A stretch of 64,000 nucleotides of DNA. It comes from Luteimonas chenhongjianii. GTDB taxonomy: Bacteria; Pseudomonadota; Gammaproteobacteria; Xanthomonadales; Xanthomonadaceae. Position numbers and translations under genes: made by a program. The notes under the pieces were generated by a model. It was not told the origin of the DNA. It made no database searches and saw nothing but the letters and a program-made list of their open reading frames with translations. The stretch lies in NCBI RefSeq assembly GCF_002327105.1, contig NZ_CP023406.1, forward strand, positions 2,046,001 through 2,110,000, read 5' to 3'. Shown piece by piece: positions 37,828 to 47,952 of this stretch; positions within the stretch are counted from its first letter, which is position 1; each line of letters begins with the position of its first letter.

Positions 37828-40422
37828 ATGTTGGAAGCCTATCGCCACCACGTTGCCGAGCGCGCCGCGCTGGGAATCCCGCCGCTGCCGCTCGATGCGC
37901 AGCAGACCGCCGACGTCATCGAACTGCTGAAGAATCCGCCGGCTGGTGAGGAAGCGTTCCTGCTGGACCTGCTGACCCACCGCGTGCCGGCCGGCGTCGA
38001 CGACGCCGCCAAGGTCAAGGCCTCGTATCTCGCCGCGGTCGCATTCGGCACCGAACGCAGTGCGCTGATTTCCCGCGCGCGCGCCACCGAACTGCTGGGC
38101 ACGATGCTCGGCGGCTACAACGTGCAGCCGCTGGTCGATCTGCTCGATGACGCCGAGGTCGGCGCGATCGCCGCCGAAGGTCTCAAGCACACACTGCTCG
38201 TGTTCGACGCGTTCCACGACGTCGAAGAGAAGGCTAAGGCCGGCAACGCCAATGCGAAGGCGGTCATGCAGAGCTGGGCCGACGCAGAATGGTTCACCAG
38301 CAAGCCGGAAGTGCCGCAGTCGATGACGTTGACGGTGTTCAAGGTGCCGGGCGAGACCAACACCGACGACCTGTCGCCGGCGCCCGACGCGACAACGCGC
38401 CCGGACATTCCGATGCACGCGCTGGCGATGCTGAAGAACCGTCGCGAAGGCGCGGCGTTCGTTCCGGAGGAAGACGGCAAGCGCGGCCCGATCCAGGCCA
38501 TTCTCGATCTCAAGAAGAAGGGCCATCTGGTCGCCTACGTCGGCGACGTGGTCGGTACCGGGTCGAGCCGCAAGTCGGCGACCAACAGCGTGCTGTGGTG
38601 GACCGGCGAGGACATTCCCTACATCCCGAACAAGCGCTTCGGCGGCGTGTGCCTGGGTTCGAAGATCGCGCCGATCTTCTACAACACGATGGAGGATGCC
38701 GGCGCGCTGCCGATCGAGCTCGACGTGTCGCAGATGGAGCAGGGCGATGTGATCGAGCTGCGTCCATATGAGGGCAAGGCGCTCAAGGACGGCAACGTCA
38801 TCGCCGAATTCCAGGTCAAGTCCGAGGTGCTGTTCGACGAAGTGCGCGCCGGCGGCCGCATTCCGCTGATCGTCGGTCGTGGGCTCACCGCCAAGGCGCG
38901 CGAGTCGCTGGGCCTGCCGGTGACCGACCTGTTCCGCCTGCCGCAGCAGCCCGCCGATACCGGCAAGGGCTTCACCCTGGCGCAGAAGATGGTCGGCCGT
39001 GCGATCGGCCTGCCGGAAGGCCAGGGCGTGCGCCCGGGCACCTATTGCGAGCCGCGGATGACCTCGGTCGGTTCGCAGGACACCACCGGTCCGATGACCC
39101 GCGACGAGCTCAAGGATCTCGCGTGCCTGGGCTTCAGCGCCGACCTGGTGATGCAGTCGTTCTGCCACACCGCGGCGTATCCGAAGCCGGTGGACGTCAA
39201 GACCCATCACACCCTGCCGGAGTTCATCTCCACCCGTGGCGGCATCTCGCTGCGTCCGGGCGACGGCGTGATCCACAGCTGGCTCAACCGCATGCTGCTG
39301 CCCGACACGGTCGGCACCGGCGGCGACTCGCACACACGCTTCCCGGTCGGCATTTCGTTCCCGGCGGGCTCGGGCCTGGTCGCCTTCGCGGCCGCCACCG
39401 GCGTGATGCCGCTGGACATGCCCGAATCGGTGCTGGTGCGCTTCAAGGGCAAGATGCAGCCCGGTGTCACCCTGCGTGACCTGGTCAACGCGATTCCGCT
39501 GTACGCGATCAAGGCCGGTCTGCTGACGGTGGCCAAGCAGGGCAAGAAGAACATCTTCTCCGGCCGCATCCTCGAGATCGAAGGTCTGCCGGATCTGAAG
39601 GTCGAACAGGCGTTCGAACTGTCCGATGCGTCGGCCGAGCGTTCCGCCGCCGGCTGCACCGTGCACCTCGACAAGGCACCGATCATCGAATACATCACCA
39701 GCAACATCACGCTGCTGAAGTGGATGATCGCCGAAGGGTATGCGGACCCGCGTTCGCTGGCCCGCCGGATCGAGAAGATGGAAGCCTGGCTCGCCGATCC
39801 GCAGCTGCTCAAGGGCGATGCGGATGCCGAGTACGCGGCTGTCATCGAGATCGACCTGGCCGACGTGCATGAGCCGATCGTCGCGTGCCCGAACGATCCG
39901 GATGACGTCAAGACGCTGTCGGAAGTCGCCGGCGCCGCGATCGACGAAGTGTTCATCGGTTCGTGCATGACCAACATTGGCCACTTCCGCGCGGCGTCGA
40001 AGCTGCTGGAAGGCAAGCGCGACATCCCGACCAAGCTGTGGGTCGCGCCGCCGACCAAGATGGACGCCGCCGAGCTGACCAAGGAAGGCCATTACGGCAC
40101 CTTCGGCACCGCCGGCGCGCGCATGGAGATGCCGGGCTGCTCGTTGTGCATGGGCAACCAGGCGCAGGTCAAGGAAGGCGCGACGGTGTTCTCGACCTCG
40201 ACGCGCAACTTCCCCAACCGTCTGGGGCGCAACTCGAACGTCTACCTGGGCTCGGCGGAACTGGCGGCGATCTGTTCGCGCCTGGGCCGCATTCCGACCA
40301 AGGCCGAGTACATGGCCGCCGTCGGCGTGCTGGATGCGTCGGCGGACGAGATCTACCGCTACATGAACTTCGACCAGATCGCCGAGTACGTGGACGCCGG
40401 CGAAGAGAAGACTGCGGCCTGA
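37828..40422 (+). CDS. acnB: Aconitate hydratase B
   Basis: An 864-residue AcnB with an N-terminal HEAT-like domain (1-160), the swivel domain next ([30 protein letters not shown]) and the catalytic domains behind it. Iron-sulfur ligands lie in [13 protein letters not shown] and GCSLCMGNQ. Length matches E. coli AcnB (865). In Xanthomonas this gene is also called rpfA. GGAG is 6 bases before ATG 37828. An intrinsic terminator follows. With little room for its own promoter after the PIN gene, it may share the toxin-antitoxin promoter or use one inside the toxin gene. Confidence 0.97.
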   Translation: MLEAYRHHVAERAALGIPPLPLDAQQTADVIELLKNPPAGEEAFLLDLLTHRVPAGVDDAAKVKASYLAAVAFGTERSALISRARATELLGTMLGGYNVQPLVDLLDDAEVGAIAAEGLKHTLLVFDAFHDVEEKAKAGNANAKAVMQSWADAEWFTSKPEVPQSMTLTVFKVPGETNTDDLSPAPDATTRPDIPMHALAMLKNRREGAAFVPEEDGKRGPIQAILDLKKKGHLVAYVGDVVGTGSSRKSATNSVLWWTGEDIPYIPNKRFGGVCLGSKIAPIFYNTMEDAGALPIELDVSQMEQGDVIELRPYEGKALKDGNVIAEFQVKSEVLFDEVRAGGRIPLIVGRGLTAKARESLGLPVTDLFRLPQQPADTGKGFTLAQKMVGRAIGLPEGQGVRPGTYCEPRMTSVGSQDTTGPMTRDELKDLACLGFSADLVMQSFCHTAAYPKPVDVKTHHTLPEFISTRGGISLRPGDGVIHSWLNRMLLPDTVGTGGDSHTRFPVGISFPAGSGLVAFAAATGVMPLDMPESVLVRFKGKMQPGVTLRDLVNAIPLYAIKAGLLTVAKQGKKNIFSGRILEIEGLPDLKVEQAFELSDASAERSAAGCTVHLDKAPIIEYITSNITLLKWMIAEGYADPRSLARRIEKMEAWLADPQLLKGDADAEYAAVIEIDLADVHEPIVACPNDPDDVKTLSEVAGAAIDEVFIGSCMTNIGHFRAASKLLEGKRDIPTKLWVAPPTKMDAAELTKEGHYGTFGTAGARMEMPGCSLCMGNQAQVKEGATVFSTSTRNFPNRLGRNSNVYLGSAELAAICSRLGRIPTKAEYMAAVGVLDASADEIYRYMNFDQIAEYVDAGEEKTAA

Positions 40423-40830
40423 GGGCGCGCCGGCTCGCGGCTGCGGGGCTCTACAGGGCCCCGCACGCGTGCCGGCATGTTGGACCGACCAGCAGGCATC
40501 CGGCGCGAGCCGGGTGCCTTTTTGTTTGCGGCAGGGCGCTGCGGGCAGCCGCCGCACCAGGGCGGCGGCCATCGGCCTGGTCCATCGCGGCGGCACGCAA
40601 TGCGGCCTGACGGCCTCGCCGCGGCGGGATCATGCCGGGGGAAGCGCCGCGTGCGTTCCCGCATGTCGAGGCTTGGCCGCCGGCAGCGTCCGCCGTGACG
40701 CTTCGCATCGGCGTCGGCATCGCCGCTGTACCCGGGCATCCGTCCGGCCGATGACACCGACTCCGCTGGCGACGGTCCTGCGCGCACGGGTGGCGTCGGC
40801 GGCGGATCCGCGTGCGGCCTCGCGCCGGAA
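40423..40830. other. 408-bp gap between convergent acnB and cheB
   Basis: No gene supported. It holds the acnB terminator (40495-40526) and, before it, a GC-rich hairpin near 40445-40464 without a T-run. Apparent frames are out-of-frame extensions of cheB antisense sequence. Confidence 0.65.
40495..40526 (+). terminator. Intrinsic terminator of acnB
   Basis: A 10-bp stem GGCATCCGGC/GCCGGGTGCC (one G-T pair), a GCGA loop and TTTTTGTTT, 72 bases after the acnB stop. Confidence 0.88.
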
Positions 40831-41886
40831 TCAGACCTGGGCGAGAGCCAGCAGGCGCGCCGCGATGGCTTCCAGCGGGACGATCTCCTGCGCCGCGCCG
40901 AGTCTCACTGCCGCGCCCGGCATGCCCCAGACCACGCTGGTGGCCTCGTCCTGGACCAGCGTGGCCGCGCCGGCCTGGCGCAGGTCGAGCAGCCCGCGCG
41001 CGCCATCGTCGCCCATGCCGGTGAGGATGGCCGCCACCGCGTTCGCCCCCGCGCTCTGCGCCACCGAGCGGAACAGCACATCCACCGCAGGCCGGTGCCG
41101 GTTGACCGGCGGGCCGGGATCGAGCCTGCAGCGCCAGCGGGCGCCATCGCCGATCACGCGCAGGTGGTGGTCGCCGGGCGGCAGATAGGCGTGGCCGGGC
41201 AGGATCATCTCTCCGTCGCGGGCTTCACGCACGAGCATCGGCGAATGGCGATCGAGCCGCTCGGCGAACGAACGGCTGAAGCTGCCGGGAATGTGCTGGG
41301 TCAACACGACCGCGGGTGCGTCGGGCGGCATGCGTTCCAGCACGACCCGCAGGGCTTCGGTGCCGCCAGCCGAGGCACCGATCGCGATCAGCCGGTCGGT
41401 GGTGCGGAACCGGGTAGCCATCGGCGCACGGACCGGCGTATCCAGGCGCAGCAGCGGCTGCGCGGTCGTCGTCGGCGGACGGACGCGTGCGCCCGCCGCC
41501 GCCTTGACCTTCGCGCAGATCTCCTCGGCGTACTCGGACAGGCCCTGCGCCAGTCCGGCCCGGGGTTTGCTGACGAAATCGACCGCGCCCAGGGCCACCG
41601 CCTGCAGCGTGACGTCGGCACCGCGTTCGGTCAGCGACGACACCATGACCACCGGCATCGGCCGCAGGCGCATCAGGTTCTCGAGGAACGCCAGCCCGTC
41701 CATGCGCGGCATTTCGACGTCGAGCGTCAGCACGTCTGGGTTGAGACGTTTGATCTTCTCGCGGGCGAGCAGCGGATCGGCCGCACTGCCGACGACCTCG
41801 ATGTCCGGGTCCTGCCCCAGCAGCTCGGTCAGCAGCTGGCGCACGACTGCGGAGTCGTCGACGATGAGGACGCGACAGGGCTTCAT
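40831..41886 (-). CDS. cheB: Chemotaxis protein-glutamate methylesterase/deamidase
   Basis: 351 residues. The receiver (1-120) has phospho-Asp56 in [12 protein letters not shown]; the methylesterase domain (about 160-350) has [11 protein letters not shown] (Ser172), [16 protein letters not shown] (His198) and GMGDDGARG. CheB removes methyl groups from MCPs when phosphorylated by CheA. ATG 41886 overlaps the cheD stop. It is the last gene of the cheR-cheD-cheB transcript and ends near the acnB terminator. Confidence 0.96.
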   Translation of the reverse strand: MKPCRVLIVDDSAVVRQLLTELLGQDPDIEVVGSAADPLLAREKIKRLNPDVLTLDVEMPRMDGLAFLENLMRLRPMPVVMVSSLTERGADVTLQAVALGAVDFVSKPRAGLAQGLSEYAEEICAKVKAAAGARVRPPTTTAQPLLRLDTPVRAPMATRFRTTDRLIAIGASAGGTEALRVVLERMPPDAPAVVLTQHIPGSFSRSFAERLDRHSPMLVREARDGEMILPGHAYLPPGDHHLRVIGDGARWRCRLDPGPPVNRHRPAVDVLFRSVAQSAGANAVAAILTGMGDDGARGLLDLRQAGAATLVQDEATSVVWGMPGAAVRLGAAQEIVPLEAIAARLLALAQV

Positions 41887-42482
41887 TCGAACAGTTCCAC
41901 GCCGCCGCTGACCGGCGTGCGGGACAGGCTGGCGCGCACTGCGGTTTCGGCGGCCACCACTTCGGCCTCGTGCGCGTGTGGCAGGCGGTTGACCATCACC
42001 CGGCCGGTGTCCGGGAAGAACCACACCTTGCGCGGGTGGATGCCGCGCAGGTCCTCGGCCACGACCGGGATCTGTTCCGCGGCCAGGTAAGCGAGGACGA
42101 ACTCGGCGTTGCGGGTGCCGACCGGATTGGACGTGAACCCCTTGAGCACGTTGGCACCGCCGAACACCTTGGCCTCCAGCCGGCGGCGGTTCGCGCCCCG
42201 CTTGAGCAGTTCGTTGATCAGCATTTCCATCGCGTAGCTGCCGTAGCGCGCCGGCGCGCCGTCACCGACGTTGCCTTCCGGCAGCATGAAGTGGTTCATG
42301 CCGCCGATCTGCAGCAGCGGGTCGCGCACGCAGGCGGCGATGCACGAGCCGAGCACGGTGACCAGCGCCGTGCCGTCATCGACCACCAGGTACTGGGAGG
42401 GCAGCAGCTTGGCCGCCGGCACCTTGAAGCGGGCGTCCCGGTAGCGCAGGACGTCGTCGTCGCGCAGTGCGGTACGGCTCAC
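41883..42482 (-). CDS. cheD: Chemoreceptor glutamine deamidase CheD
   Basis: 199 residues with the catalytic Cys47 in [13 protein letters not shown] and His64 in GGMNHFMLP. CheD deamidates glutamines in chemoreceptors, creating methylation sites, and can interact with other Che proteins. The GTG at 42482 overlaps the cheR stop (GTGA); a longer upstream frame is cheR out of frame. The stop overlaps the cheB start. The CheR-CheD-CheB set is enough for receptor adaptation. Confidence 0.94.
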   Translation of the reverse strand: MSRTALRDDDVLRYRDARFKVPAAKLLPSQYLVVDDGTALVTVLGSCIAACVRDPLLQIGGMNHFMLPEGNVGDGAPARYGSYAMEMLINELLKRGANRRRLEAKVFGGANVLKGFTSNPVGTRNAEFVLAYLAAEQIPVVAEDLRGIHPRKVWFFPDTGRVMVNRLPHAHEAEVVAAETAVRASLSRTPVSGGVELFE

Positions 42483-43351
42483 GCGGCCTCCGCGCCGAAG
42501 TTGCGGCGGTAGAGCGTTCGCCCGCAGGGCCGGATGAGATCCGCGGCGTGCAGGTAGTTTTCCGAATGCCCGGTGTAGAGCAGGCTGCCGGCATCCATGT
42601 GCGTGACCAGGCGCGAGAGGATTCCGCGCTGGGTGGGCTTGTCGAAATAGATCATCACGTTGCGGCAAAACACGGCCGAGTAGGGCCCGCCGATGTCGTA
42701 GCGCGGCGCCAGGAGGTTCAGGGGTCGGAAATCGATCATCGCCTGCAGCGCCGGATGCACGCGGCAGTGGCCTTCGTTGGGACCGGTGCCGCGCTGGAAG
42801 AAGCGACGTCGGCGCTGGGGATCGAGGCTGGCGACGCGTTCCACCGGATAGACGCCGCGTTGGGCGGTGGCCAGCACCTGGGTGTCGATGTCGGTGGCGA
42901 GGATGCGCACCGGCGGGGTCATGGTGCCGAACGCCTCGCAGGCGGTGATCGCGATCGAGTACGGCTCCTCGCCGGTGGACGCGGCGCAGGACCACAGCGC
43001 AAGCGGCGCGCGCGGCGAGGCACCGGACTGGACCAGTTGCGCGTGGAGGTGTTCGAAATGATGCGGCTCGCGGAAGAACGCGGTGAGGTTGGTGGTCAGG
43101 GCGTTGGTGAACGCCTGCCACTCGGCGCCGTCGCCGTCGCCCTCGAGCAGGTCGAGGTAGGTGGTGAACTCGGTCAGCCCGAGCGCACGCAGCCGACGCG
43201 AGAGGCGGCCGTAGACCATGTCGCGCTTGCTGTCGACCAGGGCGATGCCGGCGCGCTCGCGGATGAGTTGGCAGACCCGGCGGAAATCACGTTCGGAGAA
43301 AAGGAAATCGCGGTTGCCGACCGGCGAGTGGGGCAGGGATGTCGCGGCCAT
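42479..43351 (-). CDS. cheR: Chemotaxis protein methyltransferase
   Basis: 290 residues. The N-terminal helical CheR domain starts near [18 protein letters not shown]; the SAM-binding catalytic domain shows [35 protein letters not shown] and [15 protein letters not shown]. It methylates glutamates of the MCPs. One MCP in this cluster ends in a possible CheR-tether sequence. The start is preceded by GAGGA. A sigma-28 promoter lies 31-57 bases upstream of the start codon, so it heads a cheR-cheD-cheB transcript. Confidence 0.96.
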   Translation of the reverse strand: MAATSLPHSPVGNRDFLFSERDFRRVCQLIRERAGIALVDSKRDMVYGRLSRRLRALGLTEFTTYLDLLEGDGDGAEWQAFTNALTTNLTAFFREPHHFEHLHAQLVQSGASPRAPLALWSCAASTGEEPYSIAITACEAFGTMTPPVRILATDIDTQVLATAQRGVYPVERVASLDPQRRRRFFQRGTGPNEGHCRVHPALQAMIDFRPLNLLAPRYDIGGPYSAVFCRNVMIYFDKPTQRGILSRLVTHMDAGSLLYTGHSENYLHAADLIRPCGRTLYRRNFGAEAA

Positions 43352-43381
43352 GGACCGGTCCTCGAACGGGGATCGTGGGGG

Positions 43382-43408
43382 TTATCGACCCCGGCGGCCG
43401 GAAATTGA
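43382..43408 (-). promoter_or_regulatory. Sigma-28 (FliA) promoter of cheR-cheD-cheB
   Basis: TCAATTTC, an exact 11-base spacer, then GTCGATAA, against the consensus TAAAGTTT-N11-GCCGATAA (5/8 and 7/8). Confidence 0.75.
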
Positions 43409-43592
43409 CTGCCGTTGGGTAGGAAGGTCGTTGCAGGCCCGAATTAGCGGGTTGCGTGCGCGGGTCTTCCGGCACCCGGCACCCGGGCAGACGTACCTGT
43501 GCGTACTCGCCGCGGAATCGGAATCGCGGCAGCCCTGAGCCAGCAACTGCAGTTCGCGGCATCGAGCGTGGTGTCGTAGCGGGTGGAACGAC

Positions 43593-43616
43593 GACGCCCC
43601 GGCGGACCGGGGCGTC
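43593..43616 (-). terminator. Hairpin after the first MCP gene
   Basis: A 10-bp perfect stem GACGCCCCGG/CCGGGGCGTC with a 4-base loop, 23 bases past the MCP stop. The following sequence is not T-rich, so termination strength is uncertain. Confidence 0.55.
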
Positions 43617-43638
43617 GGGATGCGGCATGGCGGCGGAA

Positions 43639-45993
43639 TCAGAACTCGGCCCAGTCCGCCTCCATTGCCGGCGCGCTTTTCGCGCGCGCAGTCCGCGCGG
43701 CGGGCGCCGGACGGCGTGCTGCCGGGGCGGCTGATGCCGCCGGCTTGCGCGAGGCGGACGGTGCCGCGATGGAGGGCTCGCCATCGAGACGGAACACCGA
43801 GACCGTCTGCGCCAGGCTCGAGGCCTGTTCTTCCATCGCCCGCGCGGCAGCCGAGGCTTCTTCCACCAGCGCGGCGTTCTGCTGGGTGGTCTCGTCCATC
43901 TGGGTGATGGTCTGGTTGACCTGTTCGATGCCCGATGCCTGCTCCTGCGAGGCGGCGGCGATCTCGGCCATGATGTCGGTCACGCGCTGCACCGACGACA
44001 CGATCTCGCCCATGGTCTTGCCGGCCTGGCCGGCAAGCGCCGCGCCCTCGGACACCTTGCCGGTGGAGTCGTCGATCAGACCCTTGATCTCCTTGGCCGC
44101 GGCCGCGCTGCGCTGCGCCAGCGTGCGTACTTCCGATGCGACCACCGCGAAGCCGCGGCCCTGTTCGCCGGCGCGCGCCGCTTCGACCGCGGCGTTGAGG
44201 GCGAGGATGTTGGTCTGGAACGCGATGCCGTCGATGACCGAGATGATGTCGGCGATCTTGCGCGAGGACTTCTCGATGTCGGCCATGGTGGTGACGACCT
44301 GGCCGACGACATCGCCGCCCTGCGAGGCGACCGAGGCCGCGCCGATCGCCAGCTGGTTGGCCTGGCGGGCGTGGTCGGCGTTCTGGCGCACGGTGGAGGT
44401 GAGTTCCTCCATCGAGGCCGCGGTTTCCTCGAGGTTGGCGGCCTGCTGCTCGGTGCGACGCGACAGATCGTTGTTGCCCGAGGCGATCTCCGACGACGCG
44501 GTGCCGATGGCGCCCGACGCTTCCTGGATACGGCTGACGATGCCGGTGAGCTGGGCGACGGTGGCATTGGCGTCGTCGCGCATCTGGGCGAACACGCCCT
44601 GGAACTCGCCGTCCATCCGTACCGTGAGGTCACCATCAGCCAGGGCGGTCAGCACGCTCGACACCTGATCGAGGCTCGATGCATTGGCATCGAGCAGGGT
44701 GTTGAGCTGGCCGGCCAGCTGCAGGTAGAAACCCTGCTTGCCGTCGAGGCCGATGCGGTGCGAGAGGTCGCCGGCCGCGGCGGACTGGATCACGCGCGCC
44801 AGCTCGACTTCGACCTGGACCTGGGGGGTGCGGTCACGCCACTCGACGACATACCCCAGCAGGTGGCCGGCCGCGTCATCGACGCGGGCGACGGTCTGGC
44901 TGAAGTGGGCCTGGCCCATGGTGATTTCGCTGACGTGCACACCCTGCAGGCGCTCCAGCATGCCGGCGACGCGTTCGGGATCCTTGTGGAAGCCGTCGAT
45001 GCTGGCGCCGACCATGCAGTCGATCTCGAAGTCCGGCAGGTCGGCGCGGATCTCCTCGTCGTACTGGCGCAGCAGCTCGGTGACCGCGCTGTTGGCGTAG
45101 ATGATGGTGCGCGCAGGATCCGCGATCATCACGCTGGTGCCGGAGCTGTCGAGCGCGGTGCGGATGCGCAGGTTCTCGCCGGCGATCGCCTGTTCGCGTT
45201 CGAGGCGTTCGCTCAGGTCGCGCTGCATGCGCTGCATCGCCTTGAGCAGGTCGCCGATTTCGTCGCCGCGGGCGGTGTCGATATGGCTGTCGAGCTTGCC
45301 GCTGGCCACGTCGTTGCTGACGGTCACCGCCCTGCGCATGGCGGAGGTCAGGCCGCGTGCCAGCAGCCAGGCGACCACGAGGCCGGCGGTGATGCCGGCC
45401 ACCAGCAGGATCATCAGCATCGCGCTGGACGCGGAGTACGCGCTTGCCGCGGCGCTGCGGGCTGCGGCGGCGTCGCGGTTCGCGGCCTCGGCCAGCGCCG
45501 CCAGCGCGGCGCTGGTGGCGTCGTGCAGCTCACCGGTCTCGCCGATGAAGGTATCGGTGGCGTCGTCGGGCAGGTCGAGGTCGAGCATCTCGTTGACCGA
45601 TGCATAGGACGCCTTGGCGCTTTCCCATGCGGCCACCAGCTCGGCAAGATCCTGCTGCTGCGCGGGCGTGGTCGTGTACTGCCGGTAGGTCTCGAAGTTC
45701 TCCTGGATCTGCGCATCGATCTCGGCCGTGCGCTCGCGCGCCTGCTGCTTGGCCGCGTCGCTCGCGCGGACCAGGCCGCGGTAGGAGGCGGTGCGGAACT
45801 CACCGAGGAGGCTGCGTGTTTCACCGACCAGGGTGACGCTCGGCAGTACCTCGTCACCGAGTTCGGTGGTGACGTTGTCGATCGAGCGCAGGCCCATGTA
45901 GGCGCCGATGCCCTGGACGAGCATGATGAGCAGGACTACGCCGAACGCCAGCATCAGCTTCGGTGCGAGTTTGAGATTCGAGAACCAGTGCAT
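43639..45993 (-). CDS. Methyl-accepting chemotaxis protein with PAS domain and CheR tether
   Basis: 784 residues. Membrane spans at 11-33 and 191-211 enclose a four-helix-type periplasmic domain; HAMP (212-265), a PAS domain (about 275-385, [21 protein letters not shown]), a second HAMP-like segment and the MCP signalling domain (about 500-760, with [29 protein letters not shown]) follow. An Ala/Pro linker ends in DWAEF at the very C-terminus, similar to the NWETF/DWEEF pentapeptide that binds CheR or CheB. The signalling domain is nearly identical in DNA to that of the second MCP. Ligand unknown. Confidence 0.94.
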   Translation of the reverse strand: MHWFSNLKLAPKLMLAFGVVLLIMLVQGIGAYMGLRSIDNVTTELGDEVLPSVTLVGETRSLLGEFRTASYRGLVRASDAAKQQARERTAEIDAQIQENFETYRQYTTTPAQQQDLAELVAAWESAKASYASVNEMLDLDLPDDATDTFIGETGELHDATSAALAALAEAANRDAAAARSAAASAYSASSAMLMILLVAGITAGLVVAWLLARGLTSAMRRAVTVSNDVASGKLDSHIDTARGDEIGDLLKAMQRMQRDLSERLEREQAIAGENLRIRTALDSSGTSVMIADPARTIIYANSAVTELLRQYDEEIRADLPDFEIDCMVGASIDGFHKDPERVAGMLERLQGVHVSEITMGQAHFSQTVARVDDAAGHLLGYVVEWRDRTPQVQVEVELARVIQSAAAGDLSHRIGLDGKQGFYLQLAGQLNTLLDANASSLDQVSSVLTALADGDLTVRMDGEFQGVFAQMRDDANATVAQLTGIVSRIQEASGAIGTASSEIASGNNDLSRRTEQQAANLEETAASMEELTSTVRQNADHARQANQLAIGAASVASQGGDVVGQVVTTMADIEKSSRKIADIISVIDGIAFQTNILALNAAVEAARAGEQGRGFAVVASEVRTLAQRSAAAAKEIKGLIDDSTGKVSEGAALAGQAGKTMGEIVSSVQRVTDIMAEIAAASQEQASGIEQVNQTITQMDETTQQNAALVEEASAAARAMEEQASSLAQTVSVFRLDGEPSIAAPSASRKPAASAAPAARRPAPAARTARAKSAPAMEADWAEF
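43823..44585. repeat. Copy 1 of a near-identical MCP signalling-domain segment
   Basis: About 763 bp, collinear without indels with 48059-48821 (constant offset 4236). Only scattered, mostly silent differences were seen. A direct repeat in the same orientation. Confidence 0.9.
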
Positions 45994-46059
45994 CGGGTCA
46001 CTCCCTGGTACGGCACATGAAAAAGGGCCCGATGGCGTTGTACGCCGGGGCAGACCGCA

Positions 46060-46440
46060 TTACTTGATCGTGGCGAGCTTGACGTCGGCAGGCGAGCGCA
46101 CCGCGATTTCCGCGCGGCTGGCATCACGCACGATGGTTCCCAGGACGCAGACGTCGCGGCCTTCGAGCGCTTCGGGTGAGGGGTTGAACTTGCCGCGCTG
46201 GTCGTTCGGGATCCGGGCCGAGAACGTGTGGCGCGGGAAGGCGCCGCCCATGTACAGGAAGGTGGGCTGGCCTTCGGAATTCTCGGCGTAGCGGGTCTTC
46301 TCGACCTTGCCGCACACCATGCCGTTCTGGCCGACGAAGCGGGTCGCCTGCTCGGGCCGGATGGCCTCCTGGGCGAGGGCGCCGGAGGCGCAGGCGCTGA
46401 GCAGCAGCGCGATCAGTAGGCGGCGGGGCTTGTGGTTCAT
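46060..46440 (-). CDS. Small secreted OB-fold protein in the chemotaxis cluster
   Basis: 126 residues. A signal peptide (LLIALLLSACASGALAQE) precedes a domain of about 100 residues whose pattern, VGQNGMVCGKV, GQPTFLYMGGAFPRHTFSARI, LEGRDVCVLGTI and AEIAVRSPADV, resembles the small OB-fold nucleic-acid-binding-like domain of bacterial exported proteins (by memory). The two Cys could form a disulfide. GGAG is 8 bases before ATG 46440. A sigma-28-like promoter lies upstream and the PAS-containing MCP follows after 66 bases, so it is likely cotranscribed with a chemoreceptor. Role unknown; a periplasmic ligand adaptor is speculation. Confidence 0.78.
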   Translation of the reverse strand: MNHKPRRLLIALLLSACASGALAQEAIRPEQATRFVGQNGMVCGKVEKTRYAENSEGQPTFLYMGGAFPRHTFSARIPNDQRGKFNPSPEALEGRDVCVLGTIVRDASRAEIAVRSPADVKLATIK

Positions 46441-46494
46441 CGGTATCACTCCAGTCGGGGGTGCGGGGCCGGGGTCACGACCGGCTGCCTCCAC

Positions 46495-46521
46495 GTAGCG
46501 GCGGCGGCGCGGCGGACTTTA
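46495..46521 (-). promoter_or_regulatory. Sigma-28-like promoter of the OB-fold protein and first MCP
   Basis: TAAAGTCC, an 11-base spacer, GCCGCTAC (6/8 and 6/8 against the FliA consensus), about 55 bases before the start codon. Confidence 0.6.
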
Positions 46522-46537
46522 GGCCCGAAGATGGAAA

Positions 46538-47014
46538 TCAGGCGGCGTCGACGAGCGGCGCTTCGACCAGGTCGGCGCTGTCGAGCAGCGTTTCGATGTC
46601 GAGCAGGATCAGCATCCGTTCGTCGAGCGTGCCGATGCCGGCAATGAACTTCGTGTCGACCGCGGCCCCGAATTCGGGGGTGGCACGCACCTGCTCGTCG
46701 AGCAGCGGCACCACGTCGGACACGCTGTCGACGACGATGCCGACCACGCGGTTCTCGACGTTGAGCACGATCATCACGGTGAAGCTGTCGTAGCGGGCCT
46801 CGGCCAGGCGCAGTTTCAGGCGCAGGTCGATCACCGGCACGATGGTGCCGCGCAGGTTGATGACGCCCTTGATGTATTCGGGCGCGTCCGGCAGGCGGGT
46901 CACGGCGTCGTAACCGCGGATTTCCTGGACCTTGAGGATGTCGACGCCGTAGTGCTCGTCGCCGAGGGTGAAGGTCAGGTACTCGCCAGCGGCGCTCGGG
47001 TTGGAACTGCTCAT
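46538..47014 (-). CDS. cheW: Chemotaxis coupling protein CheW
   Basis: A 158-residue single-domain CheW that couples receptors to CheA. Key stretches are YLTFTLGDEHYGVDILKVQEIRGY, IKGVINLRGTIVPVIDLR and IVVDSVSDVV, all canonical. AGGAG lies 8 bases before the ATG. A near-consensus sigma-28 promoter is about 50 bases upstream. It is the only free-standing CheW in the window and probably serves one or both CheA kinases. Confidence 0.96.
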   Translation of the reverse strand: MSSSNPSAAGEYLTFTLGDEHYGVDILKVQEIRGYDAVTRLPDAPEYIKGVINLRGTIVPVIDLRLKLRLAEARYDSFTVMIVLNVENRVVGIVVDSVSDVVPLLDEQVRATPEFGAAVDTKFIAGIGTLDERMLILLDIETLLDSADLVEAPLVDAA

Positions 47015-47065
47015 GCGGTGCGCTCCTGCGGGTGCCGCGGATACGCGGCATGGGTGACACGCAGG

Positions 47066-47092
47066 AGATCGGCCGCTTTGGCCGCAACTTTA
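47066..47092 (-). promoter_or_regulatory. Sigma-28 (FliA) promoter of cheW
   Basis: TAAAGTTG, an exact 11-base spacer, GCCGATCT: 7/8 and 6/8 to the consensus, the best -35 in the set. Confidence 0.82.
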
Positions 47093-47103
47093 GTCCGCCC
47101 GGC

Positions 47104-47877
47104 TCAGCCGCCGCGCCGTTGTCGCGCGTTGCGCTGGCGCTCGACCTGGAAGATGTACTGGAGCACGCGCTGTTCGAGGGCGGCGGGCAGGTCGACGAAG
47201 CGGCAACCGACGCGCCAGTGCGCGACGCCGCGCACATCGAAACGGCCGAGGTGGGCGACCTCGAGTGCGACCGTGAACTCCGGCGCTTCGGCCAGCCGGA
47301 GCAGACAGGGGGCGATGCGCGATTGGGGCCGGAACCGGCCTTCCTGGCCGTCGGGAACCGCGATGGCCAGCCCGCCGCCGCTGATGTCGAGGACGCGCAG
47401 CCCGCCGAGGCCGGCATCAGGCGGTGCATCACCGTCGCCGACGTGAAGGGTCGCCGGCGCTGCAGGCGAGACCCGCAGCCGATAGAGCTCGCGGCGCTGC
47501 AACTGCAGCAGCGAGACGGGCCATGGCGCGCGGAAGGCGAGATATCCCTCGTAGTCGATCCGCGTCGGCGTGGGAAGCCGGAAGCGGATCGGCACCAGAT
47601 CCAACTGGGTACTGCAGACCAGGCGCGTGGCGCTGTCCATGCGCCGGTTCATTGCTTCGTGGCGGTTACCGTCGAGCACCAGCGTGCCGTCGTCGTGCAC
47701 CGCCAGCAGCGCCGTCGGACAGGCGTGGCCTCCGGGGACGAGGCTGGCGGTGACGATGGCCCGGGCCTCGACCAGCGCGCGCAGCACCTGCGCGACCTCA
47801 CGCGGCTCGTGCAACGCGAACGGCGAGGCCTCGTCGTCGTCCTGCAGCGGCGGTTGGTGTTCGGCGACAGGCATCAT
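47104..47877 (-). CDS. ycgR: YcgR-like flagellar brake, PilZ protein
   Basis: 257 residues. An N-terminal YcgR-type beta domain (about 25-120) is followed by a PilZ domain with the RxxxR switch (Arg129-Arg133 in RRELYR) and DISGGG (Asp164, Ser166, Gly169), so cyclic di-GMP binding is intact. YcgR slows or biases the flagellar motor by contacting MotA/FliG when cyclic di-GMP is high. The start is one of two ATGs (47877 or 47874). A sigma-28 promoter lies 27 bases upstream. Location among che genes fits a motility role. Confidence 0.88.
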   Translation of the reverse strand: MMPVAEHQPPLQDDDEASPFALHEPREVAQVLRALVEARAIVTASLVPGGHACPTALLAVHDDGTLVLDGNRHEAMNRRMDSATRLVCSTQLDLVPIRFRLPTPTRIDYEGYLAFRAPWPVSLLQLQRRELYRLRVSPAAPATLHVGDGDAPPDAGLGGLRVLDISGGGLAIAVPDGQEGRFRPQSRIAPCLLRLAEAPEFTVALEVAHLGRFDVRGVAHWRVGCRFVDLPAALEQRVLQYIFQVERQRNARQRRGG

Positions 47878-47903
47878 CCGGGGACGCGGGTTCGTTCGTG
47901 GAC

Positions 47904-47930
47904 GTTAACGGCCCGGGACGGCGGAAGTTG
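47904..47930 (-). promoter_or_regulatory. Sigma-28 (FliA) promoter of the YcgR-like gene
   Basis: TCAACTTC, an exact 11-base spacer, GCCGTTAA: 5/8 and 7/8 to the FliA consensus. Confidence 0.75.
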
Positions 47931-47952
47931 AGGGGGCGGTCGTCGCGACGGG

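Noticed and set aside
40442..40470. GC-rich hairpin directly after acnB as the main terminator
   Set aside because: It has no T-run; the stem at 40495-40526 with TTTTTGTTT is the better candidate.
37750..40596. Open minus-strand frame of about 950 codons opposite acnB
   Set aside because: Antisense shadow; acnB is complete with all ligands.
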